NCBI RefSeq assembly: GCF_043945595.1
Contig: NZ_JBIFNP010000001.1
Location: forward strand, 5,456,001 to 5,520,000
Reading direction: 5' to 3'
DNA: 64,000 bases
From: Paenibacillus_S sp043945595
GTDB lineage: Bacteria; Bacillota; Bacilli; Paenibacillales; NBRC-103111
Shown piece after piece: positions 52,462-60,855 of this stretch. Position 1 is the first letter of the stretch. Each line of letters begins with the position of its first letter. The position numbers were made by a program, and so were the translations under genes. Under the pieces are notes generated by a model, which ran no database searches, was not told where the DNA came from, and saw nothing but the letters and a program-made list of their open reading frames with translations.

Positions 52462-53223
52462 ATGGACTGGACAATTGCTTTTATGGGCCTTCTTGTCGGC
52501 CTGCTTGTTGGATTAACCGGAGTCGGAGGGGCGGCGCTGTTGACGCCGATCCTGGTATTTGTAGGTATTCAACCGACGGTCGCTGTCGCAACCGATTTAT
52601 TTTACAACTCAATTACGAAGCTGTTCGGAAGCATTCAGCATTACCGTCAGAAGACGATTCAGTTCAAGCTCGTGCTGTATTTAGCCCTCGGCAGTGTGCC
52701 CAGCGCCATTGTTGCCATCTTGCTGCTCGAGCTGTATCCGCCGCTGCACAGCATTCAGGAAACCATCATTAAACATACACTTGGCATCATTCTAATCATC
52801 GTAGCTCTTCTCAGCATTGCCAAACAATGGTTCGGCCGCCTGGAAGGCAGCCGATTGCAAAATAAACCTTTGGAAGAAAAGCGCTGGCTCACGATCGGCA
52901 TCGGGGTTGTACTGGGTTTTATCGTCGGGATGACATCCATCGGCTCCGGTTCCCTGTTTGCGATTGCCATGATGTTCTTCTTCCGGATGACCGCCGCGGA
53001 ATTGGTCGGAACCGATATTGCGCATGCCTTCCTGCTCGTCTCTGCGGCAGGCATCATGCATGCCGGCTTCGGTAATATCGATTACGGCCTTGCCTTCAAC
53101 CTGCTGATGGGTTCCGTGCCCGGCGTCCTTCTGGGAAGCGGCCTGTCGGCCAAACTTCCCGCCAAGCCGCTCAGAACCATCATGGCCGCGATTATACTGA
53201 TCAGCGGACTGAAGCTGATTTAG
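52462..53223 (+). CDS. TauE/SafE family sulfite/sulfonate exporter
   Basis: The 253-residue protein has about eight transmembrane helices in two related halves. The first half has FMGLLVGLLVGLTGVGGAAL and the second GVVLGFIVGMTSIGSGSLFA, the paired G-x-x-G-G/S-G signatures of TauE/SafE. GGGGTGG precedes the start. Members export sulfite, sulfoacetate or other small anions; the substrate here is unknown. It stands between two small transcription units and ends in tandem terminator hairpins. Confidence 0.9.
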   Translation: MDWTIAFMGLLVGLLVGLTGVGGAALLTPILVFVGIQPTVAVATDLFYNSITKLFGSIQHYRQKTIQFKLVLYLALGSVPSAIVAILLLELYPPLHSIQETIIKHTLGIILIIVALLSIAKQWFGRLEGSRLQNKPLEEKRWLTIGIGVVLGFIVGMTSIGSGSLFAIAMMFFFRMTAAELVGTDIAHAFLLVSAAGIMHAGFGNIDYGLAFNLLMGSVPGVLLGSGLSAKLPAKPLRTIMAAIILISGLKLI

Positions 53224-53231
53224 CCCGCGGA

Positions 53232-53292
53232 ACCGCCGTCTGCCAATGCCGGCAGACGGCAAATAAAAAAAGCCTTACGGCTTTTTTTTCAT
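53232..53292 (+). terminator. Two tandem hairpins ending the TauE transcript
   Basis: GCCGTCTGCC-AATGCC-GGCAGACGGC (53235-53260) is followed by AGCC-TTA-CGGCT with an A-rich left and an eight-T right side (53262-53292). Confidence 0.82.
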
Positions 53293-53333
53293 ATGCATCT
53301 ATTTAGGAACCCCATCCGCAGCCACGGCCCCAG

Positions 53334-53621
53334 CTAATGCTGTGCGGCCACGACTACGCGGGTTTTGACGATAATTTTGCGTATGCTGTCCTCGGACAGA
53401 TGATACTTTTGAATCAACTCCGATACGGTCAAGCCGTTCTCATAGAGCTTGAATATTTCGTGGTTACGCCGCTGGATCGTTTGGCGGGTGCCGTTGTTCT
53501 CTCCCCAGCCTGCGCGAGTCTGTTCTTTCTTCGGGATATAGATAATCTCTCCCTGAATATAATCCTGCAGCTGCTTCAGCAGGCTAGGGGGAAGAATATC
53601 CTTTCCGTTTTTGTACCCCAT
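53334..53621 (-). CDS. CD3324-like small DNA-binding protein
   Basis: From the ATG at 53621 (AGGAGG upstream) the protein has 95 residues. It begins MGYKNGKDILPPSLLKQLQD, which with YIQGEIIYIPKKEQTRAGWG is the signature of the CD3324 family, then an HTH-like C-terminal half (RNHEIFKLYENGLTVSELIQ and KYHLSEDSIRKIIVK) of the Mor/sigma-70 region 4 type. A DNA-binding regulator role is likely by fold; no target is known. A 33-codon ORF overlaps its start region in another frame. Confidence 0.8.
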   Translation of the reverse strand: MGYKNGKDILPPSLLKQLQDYIQGEIIYIPKKEQTRAGWGENNGTRQTIQRRNHEIFKLYENGLTVSELIQKYHLSEDSIRKIIVKTRVVVAAQH

Positions 53622-53685
53622 CGATGAAATCCTCCTTCCGTGCTTTCGTTGCAAGCGACGTCGCGAAAGGAATAAGCATTTTCAT
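53584..53685 (-). CDS. 33-residue ORF overlapping the CD3324-like gene
   Basis: CAGGAGGTG lies six bases before the ATG at 53685, a stronger ribosome binding site than most in this window. It reads MKMLIPFATSLATKARKEDF and IDGVQKRKGYSSP, then TAG at 53584, overlapping the first 38 bases of the CD3324-like gene in another frame. Its end lies beyond that gene's start and ribosome binding site, so translation of the two is probably coupled. The peptide has a hydrophobic N-terminus and a basic C-terminus. Function unknown. Confidence 0.5.
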   Translation of the reverse strand: MKMLIPFATSLATKARKEDFIDGVQKRKGYSSP

Positions 53686-53869
53686 CTTTACACCTCCTGA
53701 TCTGGTTAAGCGATAAACGTCCATTGACGTTTTCCAAACCATGCGACCTGCCGGTTGGCTTATGCCAGCATCGGCTTTGGAAGCAGGGTTGTTTTTTAGC
53801 TCCAGCCCGAAAGGAATCGGCCCGTGTGGCGGATCCGCTCCGTACAGAGCCTCCTGATTCGGGTATTGG

Positions 53870-54097
53870 TCAAAAAACAAAAAAACACGATCAGCCGTAT
53901 CGTGCCTGGGTGTCCGTATATGTCATGGTTTCATGTCAATGACGTCAGGTGACGGTGATGGAGAAAATGCTTATTCAATTCAGCCAAAACCCTTTTCTAA
54001 TGATTGTGCCTTCAAACATCGAACGCCACTCCCTTCGTCATATTTTCATGATTCCGTTACTTCCCAAATTATACCTTATCTGCAGGTGCCGTGTCTA
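53870..54097 (-). promoter_or_regulatory. Short transcription unit: promoter, 14-codon leader ORF and terminator
   Basis: On the minus strand TAGACA (54097-54092), 18 bp and TATAAT (54073-54068) make a promoter. Downstream, AAGGGAGTG precedes a 14-codon ORF (54019-53975), and CACGAT-ACGGCTG-ATCGTG with seven T residues (53904-53879) forms a terminator. The transcript would be about 180 bases. It lies upstream of the CD3324-like gene, so it may be an attenuated leader or a small RNA. Upstream, 54098-54385 holds only a hairpin near 54118-54140 (GGGAGGCC/GGCCCCC) and a 10-codon ORF with an AAGGAGTG site. Confidence 0.5.
53975..54019 (-). CDS. 14-residue leader-like peptide
   Basis: MFEGTIIRKGFWLN, preceded by AAGGGAGTG with normal spacing. 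It is inside the short unit above, between its promoter and its terminator. The peptide has no obvious run of a single amino acid typical of biosynthetic attenuators. Confidence 0.4.
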   Translation of the reverse strand: MFEGTIIRKGFWLN

Positions 54098-54385
54098 TCG
54101 TTCTCTTGGAATATAAGGGAGGCCCTCAGGCCCCCCTGCGGGTTATGGAGTGTCCCTGCCTAAGCAGAGACCACCTCAGCATGTGTAATCATTTGTTCAG
54201 ATCACTCCTTTCCTTGAGTGTTAGCTGGCCTGCTACACTACTATTAACGCATATTCGCAAGCTTGTTCTCAAGTGAAAGAATGGTTATAACCAATCTATC
54301 CCGCCGCCTATCCGGCTGTCAGCAGCCTGTGCGGACCGGTTTATTGGCAGCGCATCCAAGAAAGCCTTTGCATAGAAAGTTAGAG

Positions 54386-55174
54386 TTAGAAACCCTGCTT
54401 CTTCAGCCAGGCTGCGCACACCGAGGTCCATGCGCTGACGCCCGGATGCTCGGCCGCCAGCCCTAGCCCGTGGCGTCCGCTCTCAAACACATGCAGCTCG
54501 AAAGGAACCTTATTGCGGCTGAGCGCCGAAGCGAACAACAAGCTGTTCTCCACCGGAACGGAGGCATCGTCCGCCGTATGCCACAGGAACGTCGGAGGCG
54601 TCTGCTCCGTCACCTGACGCTCGCTCGACATCCGCTCGATCAGGCTGATGTCCGCATCCTCGCCCAGCAGATTGGCTTGCGAGCCTTTGTGCGCATCAGG
54701 ACCGAAGCTGATCACAGGGTAGCACAGCACGAGCAGGTCGGGCCGGCTGCTTTCGCGTTCAATCAGATCCTCGGCGTCCGGACGGCCCGAGTCGTAATGC
54801 ACACCCGCGGACGAAGCCAGGTGGCCGCCTGCCGAAAAGCCGAGAATACCGACACGGGAAGGATCGACGTTCCATTCCTGCGCTCGGCTGCGAACGGTCC
54901 GTATCGCCCGCTGCGCATCCATTAACGGGTTGGGGTGCCGGTACGGCGCGACCCGGTAGTGAACGACGAATGCCGAGATCCCGAGCGTATTGAGCCATTG
55001 CGCTACAGGAGCGCCTTCATGATCCGCCCGCCGGGCGTAACCTCCTCCAGGGCATACGATGACCGCAGGCGCAGGATCCCCGCCTTGTACAAGATAAGGA
55101 ACCAAGGTCGGCCGGTCATCCGCCGTCTCCCCAAGCGCATTCGGTGTTCCGTCTGGCCATAGCAATAAACTCAT
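54386..55174 (-). CDS. Alpha/beta hydrolase (acetyl-esterase/xylan esterase-like)
   Basis: From the ATG at 55174 (GGGGAGGAATAATCA upstream) the protein has 262 residues. The oxyanion-hole region is VIVCPGGGYARRADHEGAPV, the nucleophile Ser is in VGILGFSAGGHLASS, and the acid/base residues are in TADDASVPVENS and ESGRHGLGL. The layout matches BD-FAE-type and acetyl-xylan-esterase-type hydrolases acting on acylated sugars. There is no signal peptide, so it is intracellular. No glycan genes flank it. Confidence 0.88.
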   Translation of the reverse strand: MSLLLWPDGTPNALGETADDRPTLVPYLVQGGDPAPAVIVCPGGGYARRADHEGAPVAQWLNTLGISAFVVHYRVAPYRHPNPLMDAQRAIRTVRSRAQEWNVDPSRVGILGFSAGGHLASSAGVHYDSGRPDAEDLIERESSRPDLLVLCYPVISFGPDAHKGSQANLLGEDADISLIERMSSERQVTEQTPPTFLWHTADDASVPVENSLLFASALSRNKVPFELHVFESGRHGLGLAAEHPGVSAWTSVCAAWLKKQGF

Positions 55175-55382
55175 TTGATTATTCCTCCCCGCAAGCATTG
55201 GATTATAAAAAATGATGCATACGCATTGATCATACTACAGCCTGTACGAACGGTGTATCCTTTTTTTACAAGAACAGGAAGGATGGATTGCCCTATAGGC
55301 TCAGGCCCTGACGTGCGTCGGGCTGCCTGTCTAAAATTGCCGCCTGCGATAGGGGACCGTGCACAATTCAACCGGCCTTCTC

Positions 55383-55411
55383 TAGATAATAGCTCCGGCT
55401 TCCTATATAAT
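55383..55411 (+). promoter_or_regulatory. Promoter of xpt
   Basis: TAGATA (55383-55388), a 17-bp spacer and TATAAT (55406-55411), ending 36 bases before the start codon. A purine riboswitch, common before xpt, is not seen. Confidence 0.6.
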
Positions 55412-55447
55412 CTGAGGAAAAGAAAACGTAGCAAGGAGGCCTCTATT

Positions 55448-56038
55448 TTGAAACTGCTCCAGGAAACGGTACTGCGCGAGGGCATCGTATTAAGCGACCA
55501 GGTATTGAAAGTAGACGCTTTTCTCAACCATCAGATCGATCCCGGCCTCATGCTTGCCATCGGCAAACAATTTGCCGAGCTGTTCGCTGCCGAGAAGATC
55601 ACCAAAGTATTGACCATCGAATCCTCCGGCATTGCCCCGGGGATCATGACGGCGATGCAGCTGGAAGTTCCTCTGTTATTCGCCCGCAAGCATAAATCAT
55701 TGACTCTTACGAGCGATATTTATACGGAAACCGTCTATTCCTTTACCAAGCAGGTAAGCAACGAAATTACGATTTCCAAAAAGTTTCTTCAGCCTTCCGA
55801 CAGCGTTCTGATCATCGACGATTTTCTCGCTCACGGAGAAGCCGCCTTCGGACTGGCCCGCATTGTAGAACAAGCCGGCGCCCGTGTGGCAGGCATCGGC
55901 ATTGTTATTGAAAAGTCGTTCCAGAGCGGACGGCAAAAGCTGGACGATGCAGGCTACCGGGTCGAATCGCTCGTCAGGGTCGCTTCGTTAAGCGGCGGCC
56001 GGGTGGCCTTCGTGGAACAGGGCGCCGAGCTCGCCTAA
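55448..56038 (+). CDS. xpt: Xanthine phosphoribosyltransferase
   Basis: The 196-residue enzyme converts xanthine and PRPP to XMP in purine salvage. It begins KLLQETVLREGIVLSDQVLK with a TTG start after AAGGAGG. Family marks are VDAFLNHQIDPGLMLAIGKQ, the ESSGIAPGIMTAMQL loop and the PRPP motif VLIIDDFLAHGEAA. No xanthine permease (pbuX) follows, although xpt-pbuX is a common operon in B. subtilis. The gene is alone behind a sigma-A-type promoter. Confidence 0.94.
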   Translation: MKLLQETVLREGIVLSDQVLKVDAFLNHQIDPGLMLAIGKQFAELFAAEKITKVLTIESSGIAPGIMTAMQLEVPLLFARKHKSLTLTSDIYTETVYSFTKQVSNEITISKKFLQPSDSVLIIDDFLAHGEAAFGLARIVEQAGARVAGIGIVIEKSFQSGRQKLDDAGYRVESLVRVASLSGGRVAFVEQGAELA

Positions 56039-56474
56039 ATGGATACAGACAGGCGGCGAGGCTGTCCCCAAAGTCACTTTCGGCTTTGCGGTTCCGATCG
56101 GGCTGAATAGCTGTCGAGCCAAAAGCAGCCTTCGGCTAAGTCCTCGTCGTCGCTCCTACATCTGAGCACAGAGAGGGAAGCGGATATGGGGGCTCCAACC
56201 TATTGAAATTCGTCTCATTTGAAAGAATGCCTAACTGGAACGACACGAATTTCGAAGGCGGGCGCTGCTGCTTTTCCCTTATCCAATCCCTCTTTTGTTC
56301 TACTCTGTGCTGCCTTCCATTTCTTCATGACCATACCGGTCCGGTCTTTAATCCCGCATTCCCTGCCGGTCAATTAAGCTTATAATAGCCCTGCTGAGGC
56401 AGACTTTCCGCTTACCAGCGGTTCTGTTGGACTGTCTCATTCCGTGCAGCCTCTTTTTTCCTGTCCGCTCCTGA
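56039..56474. other. Intergenic stretch between xpt and hisC
   Basis: No supported gene is present. Near 56393-56460 there is a branched hairpin (GAGGC...GCCTC with inner CCGC/GCGG and AGAC/GTCT) followed by six T residues, probably the xpt terminator. The start of the stretch reads GAGGCTGTCCCCAAAGTCA, which looks like a transposon-end sequence but without partner or transposase. Confidence 0.5.
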
Positions 56475-57581
56475 TCAGCCCTCCGCCATAATCCCCTTCA
56501 GCTTCGTCAGGAACAGCTCATTTTCTTCATCTGTACCGACGGTAACCCTGACATGACCCGGCAGCCCCCATCCGCCGCCGTAGCGGACGATGATGCCTTC
56601 GGCCATCAGCCGGTCATAAATACTTTTAGCATCCGGCCCTAATTCCACGAGAATAAAATTCGTCATACTTTCCGTATAGGACAATCCCAGTTCTTTAAAG
56701 CCCTTGTACAGCTGTTCGCGGCCTTCTGCGTTCAACTGCTGCGATTTACACACATGCTCGTCGTCGTTGACGGCTGCTGCCGCTGCCGTTTGAGCCAGCG
56801 CGTTCACGTTGAACGGCTCTTTTACCTTATAAATCGAGTTCGTCAGCTCCACCGAAGCGGCGCCGAAGCCAACGCGAATGCCCGCAAGCCCGTAAATTTT
56901 GGAAAACGTCTGAAGCACGATAATCGGGTAGCCTGCGCGGACAAATTCAAGTCCATCCGAATAATCTTCGGCAGAGGCGTAATGCTTGTAAGCCGCATCG
57001 AACAGAACCAATACCCGCTTCGGCAAAGCATCGAGCACGCGCTGCAGCTCATCTCTGCCGATATACGTTCCTGTCGGGTTGTTAGGAGAACAAAGGTAGA
57101 CGATTTTGGTCTGGCCCGTTACCTCAGCCAGCAGCGCGTCCACATTATAGCTGAAGTCCTCGTTGAGCGGAACGCTGACCGTCTTCGCCCCCATCAGCGT
57201 AGCTCCAAATTCATATTCGCTGAAGGTAGGAGAAGGCACGACGATTTCATCCCCTGCCTCAAGGAATGTCTCCGATACCAGAGTAATCAGCTCATCTCCC
57301 CCGTTGGTGACGATCAGCTGCTCCGGCTGCAGGTCCAGCCGTTCGGCAATAACCTGATTCAACAGCTTGGCCCCCGCATCCGGATAGCGGTGAATTTCCG
57401 GCAGGAATGCCGCAATCGCCTCCACTGCTTTAGGGGAAGCCCCGAACGGATTTTCATTGGAGGCCAGCTTCACAACCTTCTCAATCCCCAGCTCCTGCTG
57501 CACTTCCCAGATGGGCTTGCCCGGCGAATAAGGCTTCATCTCATGCAGAACTTTACGGCCTTTCACTTCGAATTCATTCAT
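56475..57581 (-). CDS. hisC: Histidinol-phosphate aminotransferase
   Basis: The 368-residue enzyme is a fold type I aminotransferase of histidine biosynthesis. Marks are KLASNENPFGASPKAVEAIA at the N-terminus, YLCSPNNPTGTYIG, and the PLP lysine in LQTFSKIYGLAGIRVGFG. The Arg that binds substrate carboxylate is in GHVRVTVGTDEEN near the end. Family paralogues also act on aromatic amino acids, so HisC is the best but not certain name. AGGAGAGG precedes its ATG. It is isolated from other his genes and close to a fold-back repeat. Confidence 0.88.
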   Translation of the reverse strand: MNEFEVKGRKVLHEMKPYSPGKPIWEVQQELGIEKVVKLASNENPFGASPKAVEAIAAFLPEIHRYPDAGAKLLNQVIAERLDLQPEQLIVTNGGDELITLVSETFLEAGDEIVVPSPTFSEYEFGATLMGAKTVSVPLNEDFSYNVDALLAEVTGQTKIVYLCSPNNPTGTYIGRDELQRVLDALPKRVLVLFDAAYKHYASAEDYSDGLEFVRAGYPIIVLQTFSKIYGLAGIRVGFGAASVELTNSIYKVKEPFNVNALAQTAAAAAVNDDEHVCKSQQLNAEGREQLYKGFKELGLSYTESMTNFILVELGPDAKSIYDRLMAEGIIVRYGGGWGLPGHVRVTVGTDEENELFLTKLKGIMAEG

Positions 57582-57673
57582 CCGTATCCTCTCCTGACTT
57601 GAACATTATTTTAATGCAATAGTTAGATAATACATTAACGCATTAATTTAGTAAAGTATTTTTATAAAATACA

Positions 57674-57913
57674 GGGAGCCGCGTTCAGCGACTCCCCAGG
57701 CTGTCGAGAAAGCCTTACTAAGTGAACCATGAGTACCAACGCAGGTGGGGTATCTTCCGGAAGAGTTTACGTCCGCCTTTGAAATTCGTGAAAATACCTT
57801 CAAATCTAATCCATTTCATGGATTTCAACAGCGGCTGGAGGAGGATACCCCACCGGAGTATCACACAAATTCAGGGTTTCTCGACAAGCTCGGGAGCCGC
57901 GTTCAGCGACTCC
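57674..57913. mobile_element. 240-bp fold-back (MITE-like) element between hisC and the 5'-nucleotidase gene
   Basis: A 23-bp sequence, GGGAGCCGCGTTCAGCGACT plus CCC, occurs as a direct repeat at both ends (57674-57696, 57891-57913); each copy can itself fold into a hairpin. Between them are nested inverted repeats: TGTCGAGAAA (57702-57711) with TTTCTCGACA (57876-57885), GGTGGGGTATC (57744-57754) with GATACCCCACC (57843-57853) and an inner AATCCAT/ATGGATT hairpin. There is no transposase. It may be a non-autonomous element that inserted in a terminator and duplicated it. Confidence 0.65.
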
Positions 57914-57938
57914 CGTTTCTTTTGATTCCGAGATCCCG

Positions 57939-59522
57939 CTATTCCCAGATGACTTCCCAGTTGGCATTCAGCGACGCCTCGATGGTACCGCGCTCCATAA
58001 TGTAGCTGGCCAGCAGCTCCGCCATATCCGTAGGTATGTCCCGGACCACAGGCTTACCTTGGAACATCGTGTAATTGCCGCCGCCGCCCGCCCGGTAGTT
58101 GTTCATCACGACGTCATACTCCGCATTCATATTCAGCGGCTTTCCTTCATATTCAAGCTGGACGACACGCTGGCCTTCCGGCAGGGCAATATTCAGCTTA
58201 TACCGTATGCCTTCCCACATATCATAATTATAATGCTGCGGCTTAGGCTCGCTGAAGGCAGGATTTACAGTGACAGGGCCTCCCGTATAGGTGGCGAAAT
58301 AGGAGGCGAACCGCTCCAGCGCATCTTTAATGTCCTGCCCGCTGATCCGGATTACCTGCAGTGTGTTCGGATAAATGTAATTCGACACAATATCCCTCAT
58401 CGTAATATCCGGCGGAAAGCCAGGCGATATGTTGTCGAACAAAGCGGTATTGGAGATCCGGGCACCGGAAATGTCCATCTGCACTCTGTTGATAAACTCA
58501 ATCAGCGGATGCTCCTTCAACCGGACCGCCATCGGATCGGTGATTCTCATATCCCCGAGCAGCTTGCCGATCGGCGTATCCAGCCAGGCCTGGGTTAGCT
58601 CCTCGTCCTTTTGCACCAGCTTCACGATGGACGGCACCGCCTCGAACCCTTCGGGAGACAGCAGCTCGGCTTTGCGGCTGACAATGACAAACCGGTCCTC
58701 ACGGCGCTCAAGCTCGAGCTCCACTTTCCCCAGCTTCGTCCCTTGACTTCCGGGCTGTACAACCGTTACGCCGTTCACCTCTTGAGCGATCGTACGATGC
58801 TGGTGACCGGTCAACAGCACATCGATGCCCTCCACTTCCGTACATAACGCATAGCCTACATTTTCGCCCGTCAACGGCTCGGTCGGCTCTCCCGTATTCA
58901 GGTCGCGCTCAAAGCCCCCATGGTACGAAACGACCATCACATCCGGCTGCTCCTCCTCGCGTACCTTCGCCACCCATTTGCGGGCGGACTCCAGCACGTG
59001 CTCGAATCGCAGGCCTGCTATATGTTCAGGCTTCTCCCAGTGCGGAATGTAATGCGTCGTCAGCCCGAGGACCGCCACCTTGACCCCTTCAGGGGACTTA
59101 AACATCCGGTACGGCGTTCCGAAATAAGGCTCGCCTGTCGCCGCATCGACGATATTGGCGCACAGCCACGGGAAATGAGATTCCCGGACAGCCTTGTTAA
59201 GCAGCTCCAGTCCGTAATTGAACTCGTGATTTCCAAGCACCGCCGCATCGTATCCAGCTTCATTCAAGGAGCGGACCATCGGGTTCGGTGCTTCCGCATT
59301 CAGCTTCGCGTGATGATAAACGAGCGGCGTCCCTTGAATCAAATCTCCGTTATCCACGACAAGGACGAAGCTTCCGCGCCCTCGTTCCTGTTCGATCATC
59401 GCGGCAATTTTGGCAAATCCGGATGAAGTTGGCGCATTATTCGCATACTGTATAGGCAGCAGTGCTCCATGGATGTCGCTCGTTTCCAAAATAATAATCT
59501 TACATCTTTTGTTAATATCCAT
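57939..59522 (-). CDS. Bifunctional metallophosphatase/5'-nucleotidase (YunD/UshA-like)
   Basis: About 527 residues with an N-terminal calcineurin-like metal domain (LETSDIHGALLPIQY, VVDNGDLIQGTP, VLGNHEFNYGLEL, SYHGGFERDL, LTGHQHRTIAQ) and a C-terminal 5'-nucleotidase substrate domain (MRITDPMAVRLKEHPLIEFI, YPNTLQVIRISGQDIKDALE, NNYRAGGGGNYTMF). There is no signal peptide or sortase motif, so it is a cytosolic type like B. subtilis YunD. Start ATG 59522 follows GGAGCTGACGAG; an upstream in-frame start (59585) has no better site. Confidence 0.88.
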   Translation of the reverse strand: MDINKRCKIIILETSDIHGALLPIQYANNAPTSSGFAKIAAMIEQERGRGSFVLVVDNGDLIQGTPLVYHHAKLNAEAPNPMVRSLNEAGYDAAVLGNHEFNYGLELLNKAVRESHFPWLCANIVDAATGEPYFGTPYRMFKSPEGVKVAVLGLTTHYIPHWEKPEHIAGLRFEHVLESARKWVAKVREEEQPDVMVVSYHGGFERDLNTGEPTEPLTGENVGYALCTEVEGIDVLLTGHQHRTIAQEVNGVTVVQPGSQGTKLGKVELELERREDRFVIVSRKAELLSPEGFEAVPSIVKLVQKDEELTQAWLDTPIGKLLGDMRITDPMAVRLKEHPLIEFINRVQMDISGARISNTALFDNISPGFPPDITMRDIVSNYIYPNTLQVIRISGQDIKDALERFASYFATYTGGPVTVNPAFSEPKPQHYNYDMWEGIRYKLNIALPEGQRVVQLEYEGKPLNMNAEYDVVMNNYRAGGGGNYTMFQGKPVVRDIPTDMAELLASYIMERGTIEASLNANWEVIWE

Positions 59523-59742
59523 TAACTCGTCAGCTCCAATTTCAGACTCAGATTTTGCAGGCTTCATATTTGAACTTGTTACCACTATAGCAAAAATAGG
59601 CCGACACGATCAATGAAGGCTATTATTCGCCAAACGCTTTCAATTTCTTTCATATTTTCATAATTTATTTACTGTTGATTCGGGTATTCTATGCTATAGT
59701 AGATGATGGATGAGATACCATATTTAACAGGAGGTCAAAAAC

Positions 59743-60711
59743 ATGTTAAAAAAGTTTACAACCATCAGTCTTTCTCTTTTACTGACTGCGGGTATCGCTG
59801 CGGGCTGTGCGAAGAAGGCGGAGCCAACTCCGGCTGCACCGGCTCCAGAGGGCAACAAAACAGAAACTGCTGCAAAGGGGTATGTACCTAAAGAGCTCGT
59901 AGTCCAGTTCGTACCGTCCCAAAGCGCAGAAACGCTTGAAGCCAAAGCCAAGCCATTGGAAAAGCTGCTCGGCGACAAACTCGGTATTCCTGTAAAAGTT
60001 TCCATCTCCACAAACTACAACACCATCATCGAAGCGATGGCATCCAAGAAAGTAGATATCGGCTTCCTTCCTCCAACCGGCTATGTGCTGGCACATGACG
60101 AGAAGAAAGCGGCTGACCTGCTGCTTCAAGCTCAACGCTACGGCGTGAATGACGAAACCGGTCAAGAAGATAAATCGAAGCTGGTGGATTCTTATAAATC
60201 CATGGTTATCGTAAAGAAAGATTCTCCGATTAAATCCATTGCGGATTTGAAAGGCAAGAAAGTCGCTTGGCAGGACGTAACCTCTTCTGCAGGGTACATC
60301 TATCCAGGTCTGGAAATGAAGAAAAACGGCATTGACCCGGATAAAGACGTACAAGGGATCGTTGTTAAAGGCCATGACAAAGGCGTGCTTGCCGTACTTA
60401 ACGGCGAGGTTGACGCAGCTGCCGTGTTCCAGGATGCACGTCTGAACGTAGTTAAAGACGTACCGGACGTTTTCTCCAAAACTCGCGTGCTGTTCTTCAC
60501 TACACCGATTCCTAACGATACTATCAGCGTACGTCCTGACATGGATCCGGAATGGCGTAAAAAGATTGCCGATGCCTTTATTGCTATCGGTAAAGACCCT
60601 CAAGGTCAACAAATCATTTACGATGTATACTCCCACAGAGGCTACACCGAATCCGATGACAGCAAGTTCAACGTCGTTCGCGACGCCAATAAACAAATGG
60701 GCGCGAAATAA
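59743..60711 (+). CDS. phnD: Phosphonate/phosphite-type ABC transporter substrate-binding lipoprotein
   Basis: The ATG at 59743 follows AGGAGG. The 322-residue protein has a signal peptide with lipobox AGIAAGC and then the PhnD fold: ELVVQFVPSQSAETLEAKAK, IGFLPPTGYVLAHDEKKAAD, DSYKSMVIVKKDSPIKSIAD and VAWQDVTSSAGYIYPGLEMK. It is likely to bind phosphonate, phosphite or a related anion. It is on the plus strand, convergent with the phnC-phnE-phnE genes, so this transporter is encoded by two oppositely directed units whose ends meet. A strong terminator follows. Confidence 0.9.
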   Translation: MLKKFTTISLSLLLTAGIAAGCAKKAEPTPAAPAPEGNKTETAAKGYVPKELVVQFVPSQSAETLEAKAKPLEKLLGDKLGIPVKVSISTNYNTIIEAMASKKVDIGFLPPTGYVLAHDEKKAADLLLQAQRYGVNDETGQEDKSKLVDSYKSMVIVKKDSPIKSIADLKGKKVAWQDVTSSAGYIYPGLEMKKNGIDPDKDVQGIVVKGHDKGVLAVLNGEVDAAAVFQDARLNVVKDVPDVFSKTRVLFFTTPIPNDTISVRPDMDPEWRKKIADAFIAIGKDPQGQQIIYDVYSHRGYTESDDSKFNVVRDANKQMGAK

Positions 60712-60726
60712 TTTATTTGCAGCAGC

Positions 60727-60764
60727 AGACCGTTTTGGGCAATCCGCCCGAACGGTCTTTTTTT
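60727..60764 (+). terminator. Intrinsic terminator of phnD
   Basis: AGACCGTT-TTGGGC-AATCC-GCCCGAACGGTCT, then seven T residues. Confidence 0.9.
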
Positions 60765-60782
60765 CTTGGGCGCACCAAAAGA

Positions 60783-60817
60783 AAACCCGACCGTCCCTGT
60801 ACGGGAAGATCGGGTTT
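60783..60817 (-). terminator. Intrinsic terminator of the phnCEE operon
   Basis: On the minus strand AACCCGATC-TTCCCGT-ACAGGGACG-GTCGGGTT followed by TTCTTTT. It faces the phnD terminator, so each convergent unit has its own. Confidence 0.8.
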
Positions 60818-60855
60818 GTCGGGAAGCCTTGCAGCAGAAAGCGCTGCGCCGCCGG

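Noticed and set aside
55175..55447. Purine riboswitch ahead of xpt
   Set aside because: The conserved aptamer core was searched for by eye and not found; only a sigma-A-type promoter is evident.
56045..56075. Transposon-end-like sequence near 56.05 kb
   Set aside because: No inverted partner, target duplication or transposase remnant was found in the following 430 bases.
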